Shown here: one piece after another, positions 35,335-41,302 of the stretch
How positions within the stretch are numbered: position 1 is the first letter of the stretch
Layout of the letters: every line of letters begins with the position of its first letter
Source: an uncultured SAR92 cluster bacterium
GTDB lineage: Bacteria; Pseudomonadota; Gammaproteobacteria; Pseudomonadales; Porticoccaceae
Reading direction: 5' to 3'
NCBI GenBank assembly: GCA_902596775.1
Contig: CACJVE010000016.1
Location: forward strand, 1 to 41,302
Length of the DNA stretch: 41,302 nt
Program-made: the position numbers and the translations under genes
The notes under the pieces: model-generated
The model's input: only the letters and a program-made list of their open reading frames with translations
Database searches by the model: none
What the model was told of the DNA's origin: nothing

Positions 35335-36891
35335 TTACCAATAACTCATCGTAAAGAGTAAATAAGAACCAAAAACTCCTAAACTCAAACCAATTAAGAG
35401 ATAGACATATTTTCCTTCGTTATTCGTTTTGGGATTAGTTGATGAAGCATTTTTACTTGGTCCGTCAATTTTGTCTAAATTCTTCAGAGTTTGAAGGATT
35501 TCTTGAAGTGTCATTGGAACTTCAGAAATTTTCTCAATGATATCGGGGCCATTTTTTTTCAATTTTTTAATAATACTCTTGGGAGAATAACGATCTTTTA
35601 GCCATTGCTCTAAAAAAGGTTTTGCAGTGTTCCAGAGATCTAATTCTGGATAAAGTTGTCTACCCAAGCCTTCTATATTTAAAAGAGTTTTTTGAAGCAA
35701 AACCAAAGCTGGCTGAACCTCCATTTGAAAATCCCGAGCCGTAGCAAATAAATCAATGAGTATATGCCCCAAAGAGATCTCATTTAGAGGCCTTTGAAAG
35801 ATAGGCTCACAGACAGTTCGAACAGCACCAGTGAGTGCCAATACTGAGGTGTTTTTGGGTACCCATCCTGACTGAATATGCAACTCAGCTACTAATTGGT
35901 AATCACGTTGAAAAATCGCTAGTAAATTCCTAGCAATGTAATACTGGTTCTCATTTGATAACGAACCAATAATCGCGCAATCTATACCGATGTAGGTGGG
36001 TGAACGTGGGTTTGACGCGTCAACAAAAATATTGCCTGGATGCATGTCAGCGTGGAAAAAGTTATGGTGAAGGACTTGAGTGAAAAAAATCTCCACTCCT
36101 CTTTCTGCTAGTAGTTTGAAATCTACATTAAGTGATTTTAATTTCTTTACATCTGTGACAGGAATTCCAACAATTCTATCCATGACAAGAACATTTTTTG
36201 AGGAAAACTCCCAATAAATTCTCGGAATATACAATAGGTCAGACTCTTCAAAATTTGACTTTAATACTGACGCATTCGCTCCTTCAGCCTTTAAATCGAG
36301 CTCACCCATGATTGTATTTTCATATTCTTTGACAACTTCAATCGGGTGAAGTCGTTTCGTATCTTCGCCAAATCTCTCTATCAGACTAGCTATTGCGTAC
36401 AGAAGTTTAAGATCTTTCTTAATTACACCCTCAATACCGGGGCGAACCACTTTGATTACAATATCTTGTCCATTTTTCAATTTTGCCGCATGAACTTGAG
36501 CAATGGATGCTGATGCCATTGGCTCACTTTCATAAGATTTAAAGATGTCTTCTACACTCGAACCAAGTGAACTTTCGAGAATATTTTTAAACTCTTTTGA
36601 GCAGAAAGGAGGCACAGAATCTTGAAGAAGTAGTAACTCTTTCGCAAAGTCTGGAGGAATCAAATCAGGTCTAGTCGATAAAAGTTGACCAAATTTTACG
36701 AAGATCGGTCCTAACTCCTCGAGAAATTCTCTAAGTCGAACTGCTCTTGCTTTTTCTGGCGTTTTTAAAAAAAAAGTGAAGAGAAAGAAGATCTTTATTC
36801 TTTTAGGGAGGCGAGCTTTATTTACGAACAAATCCAAGCGATGCTTCAACATCAATGAGATAATTTTTGTCAACCTGGCAGTTGCTATCAT
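35335..36891 (-). CDS. ubiB: UbiB, atypical kinase of ubiquinone biosynthesis
   Basis: ADCK/ABC1-family protein needed for ubiquinone biosynthesis, probably an ATPase that helps lipid intermediates. The KxGQ motif is in FVKFGQLLSTRPDL; ASASIAQVHAAKL is the alanine-rich loop unique to the family; HADMHPGNIFVD is the catalytic-loop equivalent. It has 518 residues (E. coli 546). One C-terminal membrane helix is clear (YVYLLIGLSLGVFGSYLLF). The start overlaps the ubiJ stop as ATGA. Confidence 0.95.
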   Translation of the reverse strand: MIATARLTKIISLMLKHRLDLFVNKARLPKRIKIFFLFTFFLKTPEKARAVRLREFLEELGPIFVKFGQLLSTRPDLIPPDFAKELLLLQDSVPPFCSKEFKNILESSLGSSVEDIFKSYESEPMASASIAQVHAAKLKNGQDIVIKVVRPGIEGVIKKDLKLLYAIASLIERFGEDTKRLHPIEVVKEYENTIMGELDLKAEGANASVLKSNFEESDLLYIPRIYWEFSSKNVLVMDRIVGIPVTDVKKLKSLNVDFKLLAERGVEIFFTQVLHHNFFHADMHPGNIFVDASNPRSPTYIGIDCAIIGSLSNENQYYIARNLLAIFQRDYQLVAELHIQSGWVPKNTSVLALTGAVRTVCEPIFQRPLNEISLGHILIDLFATARDFQMEVQPALVLLQKTLLNIEGLGRQLYPELDLWNTAKPFLEQWLKDRYSPKSIIKKLKKNGPDIIEKISEVPMTLQEILQTLKNLDKIDGPSKNASSTNPKTNNEGKYVYLLIGLSLGVFGSYLLFTMSYW

Positions 36892-37529
36892 TGTTTATCT
36901 TGCTTATTTTCGTCGAAAACCTGAGACTTTAATTTTTTAATCCTGGCCTCGAGCCTGTCAGCATTAGTTGCTAGATTCCTAATATTTGATGAAAGTTCAG
37001 TAAACTCATCCAAACTTGGAACGATGTCCACCTCCTCTTGAATACTTTCAATCAGATTTTTAGTAACTTCTTGCCTTACCTTATTGTTTATCCTTATTAG
37101 TCCTACGAAGGTTTTACAAAAAAGCCGAGCAGGTATTTTGCCAATTATTTTCCCAAGAATTCCTTCCCAATCAATATCAAGTGATTTACCAATATCACCC
37201 AGTTTTTGTAGGGTCTTTAAATCGCCGCTAATATTAAGATTGGCATCTGCAATGGCTGATTTAGGATCTTGATTAATTAGGGCTCTTAGTATTTCAATTA
37301 GTGATCCTGAAACTTGCACTGTTTGCTGTTTAGGATCCATATTGTTGATTTTTATTCCTTGTTCATCAACTGAAATAACCAATATGAAAGAAGGTTTGGT
37401 GCTCTCAATAACAATTATATTATCTATAAGCGATAACAATTTTTCGAATGTTTCTGGGTCTGTTTCCAGAGCAGAGTTTACTATTTTCTCTATCTGGTCA
37501 AGACCTTTAAGCTTATCTCTAGATAACAT
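36888..37529 (-). CDS. ubiJ: UbiJ, SCP2-domain ubiquinone biosynthesis accessory factor
   Basis: An accessory protein that with UbiK binds ubiquinone precursors in the soluble Ubi complex. It has 213 residues, with an SCP2-like lipid-binding domain in the N-terminal 110 (VSGSLIEILRALINQDPKSAI) and a helical, probably coiled-coil C-terminus (NIRNLATNADRLEARIKKL). The sequence is poorly conserved, so identification leans on its place between ubiE and ubiB, the standard order. Its ATG directly follows the ubiE stop. Confidence 0.85.
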   Translation of the reverse strand: MLSRDKLKGLDQIEKIVNSALETDPETFEKLLSLIDNIIVIESTKPSFILVISVDEQGIKINNMDPKQQTVQVSGSLIEILRALINQDPKSAIADANLNISGDLKTLQKLGDIGKSLDIDWEGILGKIIGKIPARLFCKTFVGLIRINNKVRQEVTKNLIESIQEEVDIVPSLDEFTELSSNIRNLATNADRLEARIKKLKSQVFDENKQDKQ

Positions 37530-38276
37530 TTAAGGCTTGATTCCTGTATGAATTGCTACAATTCCAGAAGTCATATTTAAGAACGAATTGTCCACAAATC
37601 CAGCATCTTCCATCATCAACTTTAGTTCGTCTTGAGTAGGATGCATTCGAATTGATTCTGCCAAGTACTTATAGCTTGAGGAATCCTTTGCAAATATCTG
37701 ACCAAGCAACGGAATGACTTTGAATGAATAATGATCATAAAGCTCTTTGACAAGTTTAGCTTTTGGTTTTGAGAATTCAAGAATCATTAGCTTGCCTCCT
37801 GGCTTAAGAACTCTTGCCATCGATTTCAGAGCTTTGTCTTTATCGGTAACATTCCTCAATCCAAATGCGATCGAAACTACATCAAAAGTATCATTTGGGA
37901 ACGGTAAATCTTGAGCATCTGCCAGTGAGAATTTTGCATTATTGCTGAACCCTTGGTCGATTAAGCGATCTCTGCCAATCTGAAGCATTTCATTATTAAT
38001 ATCAGAGACTACAACTACACCATTTGATCCCACAACCTTGCAGAATTTCATAGCTAAGTCAGCAGTGCCACTGGCAAGGTCAAGGACCTTGTTTCCTGAC
38101 TTTGCACCACACATCATTACTGCAATTTTTTTCCACGCTCTATGAATCCCTAATGACATCAAGTCATTCATTAAATCGTAGTTTTTTGCCACTGAATTAA
38201 AAACCTCAGCAACTTTCTTAGTTTTTTCTGCTGTATTAACGGTTTCAAAGCCAAAATGAGTAGTTTTGTTTTCCAT
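37530..38276 (-). CDS. ubiE: UbiE, ubiquinone/menaquinone C-methyltransferase
   Basis: SAM-dependent C-methyltransferase of ubiquinone synthesis. The N-terminal FNSVAKNYDLMNDLMSLGIHRAWK block is diagnostic; motif I is VLDLASGTADLA, and VSIAFGLRNVTD is the post-II signature. It has 248 residues (E. coli 251). It heads ubiE-ubiJ-ubiB-tatABC; a TATAAT on the minus strand at 38341-38336 may be its -10. Confidence 0.96.
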   Translation of the reverse strand: MENKTTHFGFETVNTAEKTKKVAEVFNSVAKNYDLMNDLMSLGIHRAWKKIAVMMCGAKSGNKVLDLASGTADLAMKFCKVVGSNGVVVVSDINNEMLQIGRDRLIDQGFSNNAKFSLADAQDLPFPNDTFDVVSIAFGLRNVTDKDKALKSMARVLKPGGKLMILEFSKPKAKLVKELYDHYSFKVIPLLGQIFAKDSSSYKYLAESIRMHPTQDELKLMMEDAGFVDNSFLNMTSGIVAIHTGIKP

Positions 38277-38392
38277 AAAGATCTATTTTTGAAAACTGCA
38301 TTGTAACTACAATATATGCGATAAAGTAGTCATGTATTATAAGTACACACATCAGATCATATTGGATGATCTACCGACATTACTTTGTTCTT

Positions 38393-38776
38393 TCATTTGA
38401 GCTCTAAGATTTGAGTATCGGGCAATCGAGATTGACTCTCTTTGGCAAGGAGTACAAGGTAGTTCTTCCAATAAGCCTCATAATTTTTTTTCAAAGAGAA
38501 AATGTAGTCCCAGGAATAGATCCCTGAGTCATGACCATCATCAAAGACTAACTGTATAGCATACAGTCCTACTTTTTTAACATTAATGATGCGTACATTT
38601 TTCTTTCCATATTGAAGCACATGATCTGAAGGATGATGCCCTCTTACTTCAGCGCTTGGAGAGTAAACACGCAAATATTCAGCAGAAAGCGATATTCGAT
38701 CTCCCATTTTATAAACAAGAGTTAGCTTGTCCTTCGCCTTTGAGACTATTATTTTTTCAGGTTTAAATTCAGACAT
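38393..38776 (-). CDS. DUF971 protein (gamma-butyrobetaine hydroxylase-like N-terminal domain)
   Basis: A 127-residue protein of the DUF971 family. Recognised from LSAEYLRVYSPSAEVRGH, VGLYAIQLVFDDGHDSGIYSWDYIF and YWKNYL. Members are linked to iron-sulfur or metal handling only by context; function is not established. It lies 17 bases after hslU on the same strand, as in Pseudomonas, where the pha polyester cluster follows. Here ubiE follows instead. Confidence 0.88.
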   Translation of the reverse strand: MSEFKPEKIIVSKAKDKLTLVYKMGDRISLSAEYLRVYSPSAEVRGHHPSDHVLQYGKKNVRIINVKKVGLYAIQLVFDDGHDSGIYSWDYIFSLKKNYEAYWKNYLVLLAKESQSRLPDTQILELK

Positions 38777-38793
38777 TTTTTACTAAATTTAAA

Positions 38794-40122
38794 TCAAAGA
38801 ATGAAACGACTTAAATCCTCATTACTAGCTAAGTCACTTAAGCTTTCTTCAACAAATTTTTTATCGATCACCACTGAATTATCATTTGAGCTACAGTCAG
38901 ATGCATTAAAGGAGATCTCTTCTAATAAGCGCTCAAGTATCGTGTGCAAGCGCCTTGCCCCAATATTCTCTGTGCCCTCATTGACCTCGAACGCAATTTC
39001 TGCAATTTTTTGGGTCCCATCCTCTGTAAATTCAAGTTGCAACCCCTCTGTTTTCAGTAACTCTATTTGTTGCCTTGTCAACGACGCATTAGGTTCAGTT
39101 AAAATACGCTTGAGATCATCAATTTTGAGAGCATTTAACTCCACCCTTATCGGCAGTCTTCCCTGCAACTCAGGAATTAAATCAGAAGGTTTAGATAAAT
39201 GAAATGCGCCAGAGGCGATGAACAAAATATGATCTGTTTTTATCATGCCGAATTTAGTCGAAACAGTACAACCCTCTATCAGTGGCAATAGATCTCTCTG
39301 AACCCCTTCGCGAGAGACATCAGCACCTGAGGTTTTAGTATTTCTGCAAACTTTGTCTATTTCATCTAAAAAGACGATACCGTTCTGTTCAGCAGATTCT
39401 ATGGCAGATGCTTTGACTTCTTCTTCGTTAATAAGCTTTGCTGCCTCCTCTTCTTTAATTTGCTTCAATGCATCTGCAACCGATATTTTTCTTGTCGTCT
39501 TTTTGTTTTTGCCCATATTACTGAACATATTTTGTAGTTGTGATGTCATTTCCTCCATCCCAGGTGGCGCCATGATTTCAACACCAACGGGCATTTGACT
39601 GAGCTCAATTTCGATTTCTTTTTCATCCAAAGCACCCTCGCGCAATTTTTTTCTAAACACTTGCCTGGTGGTGGAATTTTTTTCTTGAGTACCTTCGGAG
39701 CTTCTTGCTGGTGGCAAAAGCGCGTCAAGTACTCTCTCTTCAGCTGCATCCAAGGCTCGTTGATCGACTTTAAGTATCTCCTTCTCCCTGCAATCTTTGA
39801 CGGCAGTCTCGACAAGGTCTCTGATAATAGATTCAACGTCTTTTCCCACATAACCCACTTCTGTAAACTTCGTTGCCTCAACTTTCACAAAAGGAGCATT
39901 TGCAAGTTTAGCAAGTCTTCGAGCAACCTCTGTCTTGCCCACACCGGTTGGACCTATCATTAAAATATTTTTTGGCGTTACTTCATTCCTGATATCTTCA
40001 TCAAGCTGGGATCGGCGCCATCTGTTTCGAAGTGCTATTGCGACGGCTCTTTTTGCATCATCCTGCCCAATGATGTGTTGGTTAAGCTCATGCACGATTT
40101 CCCTTGGAGTCATGTGTGACAT
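38794..40122 (-). CDS. hslU: HslU, ATPase subunit of the HslUV protease
   Basis: AAA+ unfoldase that feeds HslV. Walker A is GPTGVGKT (57-64), Walker [11 protein letters not shown], and the intermediate domain lies between about 110 and 240. The C-terminal ending DLSRFIL, which inserts into HslV to activate it, is present. It has 442 residues (E. coli 443). It follows hslV by three bases. Two long antisense frames over this gene are shadows. Confidence 0.98.
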   Translation of the reverse strand: MSHMTPREIVHELNQHIIGQDDAKRAVAIALRNRWRRSQLDEDIRNEVTPKNILMIGPTGVGKTEVARRLAKLANAPFVKVEATKFTEVGYVGKDVESIIRDLVETAVKDCREKEILKVDQRALDAAEERVLDALLPPARSSEGTQEKNSTTRQVFRKKLREGALDEKEIEIELSQMPVGVEIMAPPGMEEMTSQLQNMFSNMGKNKKTTRKISVADALKQIKEEEAAKLINEEEVKASAIESAEQNGIVFLDEIDKVCRNTKTSGADVSREGVQRDLLPLIEGCTVSTKFGMIKTDHILFIASGAFHLSKPSDLIPELQGRLPIRVELNALKIDDLKRILTEPNASLTRQQIELLKTEGLQLEFTEDGTQKIAEIAFEVNEGTENIGARRLHTILERLLEEISFNASDCSSNDNSVVIDKKFVEESLSDLASNEDLSRFIL

Positions 40123-40125
40123 TTT

Positions 40126-40671
40126 TTAAACCTCAAGATTAAGTTCTTCGATGGTAGTATTGTGATTTGTGTAGACACAAACATCACCAGCAATTTTAAG
40201 CCCACTCTCTACAATTTCTCTGGCCGATAGTTCTGTATTATTGAGAAGGGCGCGCGCAGCTGATTGAGCAAAAGGCCCACCAGATCCAATAGCAATAAGG
40301 TCGTCTTCTGGCTGGATAACATCTCCATTTCCGGTAATTATCAGTGAGCTTTCTTTGTCAGCAACCGCTAAAAGGGCCTCAAGTCTTCGCAGCATTCTAT
40401 CTGTGCGCCAGTCTTTCGCTAGTTCAACCGCTGCTCGTGTGAGATTTCCATTATGCTGCTCTAGCTTCTGTTCGAATCGCTCAAATAAGGTAAATGCATC
40501 CGCTGTTCCTCCTGCAAATCCAGCAATCACCTCATCGTTATGGAGCCTCCGGACTTTTCGAGCATTTCCCTTCATAATCGTATTACCCAGACTGACTTGG
40601 CCATCGCCCCCTATAACCACTGACGAGCCGCGTCTGACGGATAGAATAGTTGTCCCTCTATATTGATCCAT
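40126..40671 (-). CDS. hslV: HslV, peptidase subunit of the HslUV protease
   Basis: Threonine peptidase forming a double hexamer ring. The mature N-terminus is expected at Thr7 after the short propeptide MDQYRG, giving TTILSVRR. The body ([46 protein letters not shown], in pieces) is nearly identical to E. coli. It has 181 residues. AAAGGAGAAGG precedes the ATG, and a sigma-32-like promoter lies about 20 bases upstream. Confidence 0.97.
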   Translation of the reverse strand: MDQYRGTTILSVRRGSSVVIGGDGQVSLGNTIMKGNARKVRRLHNDEVIAGFAGGTADAFTLFERFEQKLEQHNGNLTRAAVELAKDWRTDRMLRRLEALLAVADKESSLIITGNGDVIQPEDDLIAIGSGGPFAQSAARALLNNTELSAREIVESGLKIAGDVCVYTNHNTTIEELNLEV

Positions 40672-40691
40672 AAACCTTCTCCTTTACATTT

Positions 40692-40719
40692 ATTTGGGGT
40701 CATTTTAATTAATATCAAC
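40692..40719 (-). promoter_or_regulatory. Sigma-32-like heat-shock promoter of hslVU
   Basis: Minus strand: GTTGATA (40719-40713), 13 bases, CCCCAAAT (40699-40692). The heat-shock consensus is CTTGAA, 13-15 bases, CCCCATNT, so the -10 fits well and the -35 partly. hslVU is a known sigma-32 target. Start of transcription would be near 40685, giving a 14-base leader. Confidence 0.55.
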
Positions 40720-40906
40720 ATGCTATTCGATTTATTCAAAATCAACTTTTTAATTTCCCGTATCCTAAGTGCTCTATTGTTAGTCGATAAACGAATTAGA
40801 TTGCGCTTTGGTGAATAATTTTAATGAAGAAAAAGGTATATCCTTTGGTCTTATATTATTGTAACTTTGTCTCTATAGATTTGATCTAAAAAAGAGGAAT
40901 TTAGAA

Positions 40907-41302
40907 ATGAAGTTAGATCTTAGCGATCAGACTTTGCTCACATCGAAGAACTATCTGAATGGGATATGGATAGATTCTGATGATGGAGAAGTTTTAAATG
41001 TTGATAATCCCGCTGATGGGAAAAGTTTTGCCTGCGTAGCGAAGTGTGGCAGAGCAGAAACCAGCCGAATGATAGATGCAGCTCATAAGGCTCAAAAAAC
41101 TTGGTCTAAATCTTCAGTAAAAGAGCGCGCTAATTTGCTCAATAATTGGTTTGATTTAGTGATGGCTAATAAGGAAGATTTGTCAAAAATTCTGACTTTT
41201 GAACAGGGGAAACCAATCTCGGAGGCCAGAGCAGAGATAGTTTACGGGGCAAATTATATACAGTGGTTTGCTGAGGAGAGTAAGAGGGTATATGGAGATA
41301 TA
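40907..41302 (+). CDS. gabD: Succinate-semialdehyde dehydrogenase GabD-type (5' part, cut by window end)
   Basis: An open frame of 132 codons running off the window end. The N-terminal aldehyde-dehydrogenase domain matches GabD: NYLNGIWIDSDDGEVLNVDNP, ERANLLNNWFDLVMANKEDL, then LTFEQGKPISEARAEI and IQWFAEESKRVYGD, which follow E. coli GabD closely. AAGAGGA precedes the ATG. The catalytic Cys and Glu lie beyond the window, so the assignment depends on the N-terminal third. The reaction would be succinate semialdehyde to succinate with NADP. Confidence 0.85.
   Translation, partial: MKLDLSDQTLLTSKNYLNGIWIDSDDGEVLNVDNPADGKSFACVAKCGRAETSRMIDAAHKAQKTWSKSSVKERANLLNNWFDLVMANKEDLSKILTFEQGKPISEARAEIVYGANYIQWFAEESKRVYGDI

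Noticed and set aside
38355-38371. Inverted repeat GATCAT-ATTGG-ATGATC between the DUF971 gene and ubiE
   Set aside because: Six-base stem without a T-run in either direction, so not a terminator; it matches no operator that I recognise.
39546-39963. Long overlapping frames of 111 and 122 codons over hslU, in other frames and on both strands
   Set aside because: hslU is fully conserved across this span, and these frames have no recognisable domain or ribosome site; they are shadows.

Overview
The window reads as a chromosomal segment of a low-GC (roughly high-30s percent by eye) gammaproteobacterium. Nearly every gene is a recognisable core or metabolic gene. Gene order resembles Pseudomonas and its relatives: bamD | rluD-pgeF, rplU-rpmA-obgE-proB, rpsT | murJ-ribF-lspA-fkpB-ispH, edd-glk/gapA/hexR, and hslVU-DUF971-ubiE-ubiJ-ubiB-tatABC. 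Short intergenic gaps, many overlapping genes, a TonB-dependent receptor and a thiamine-uptake operon suit a streamlined marine oligotroph (for example a SAR86-like lineage). That taxonomic guess is inference. I see no prophage, transposon, CRISPR array or integrase, and no stretch over 300 bases without a gene.

Layout. 1-5090: a small ABM-domain protein, tRNA-Val(GAC), nadE and bamD (minus), rluD-pgeF, then rplU-rpmA closed by a strong terminator. 5158-7467: obgE-proB. 7496-12498: rpsT (minus, UUG start) divergent from murJ-ribF-lspA-fkpB-ispH; ileS, usual between ribF and lspA, is absent. 12495-21887: a central-carbon block with pgi (minus), the tight edd-glk-eda-zwf-pgl operon, gapA (minus) and hexR. 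Palindromic operators of the HexR type lie in both divergent regulatory regions, so the regulator and its probable targets are side by side. 21947-26105: acetyl-CoA synthetase, a glycerophosphodiester phosphodiesterase, a LysE-family exporter and a Tag-type DNA glycosylase. 26118-29677 (minus): two tandem DUF885 lipoproteins. 29721-33988: a TPP-riboswitch operon encoding an outer-membrane receptor, a YkoF-like thiamine-binding protein, a PnuT-like permease, a thiamine-kinase-like enzyme and MsrB. 34003-40671 (minus): hslVU-DUF971, ubiE-ubiJ-ubiB and tatABC, with a sigma-32-like promoter before hslV. 40907 to the end: the 5' part of a gabD-type aldehyde dehydrogenase.

How the genes work together. 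Glk, Zwf, Pgl, Edd and Eda form a complete glucose-to-pyruvate plus glyceraldehyde-3-phosphate Entner-Doudoroff route. GapA takes the triose onward and Pgi links fructose-6-phosphate to glucose-6-phosphate. HexR probably senses KDPG and controls the set. The thiamine operon looks like a complete salvage route: capture at the outer membrane, inner-membrane facilitated uptake, then trapping by phosphorylation, shut off by TPP. The most interesting points are the composition of that operon and its apparent Shine-Dalgarno-sequestering hairpin, the compact HexR locus with an operator over the predicted gapA start site, the paired DUF885 lipoproteins facing the riboswitch, and the duplicated motif in the BamD tail.
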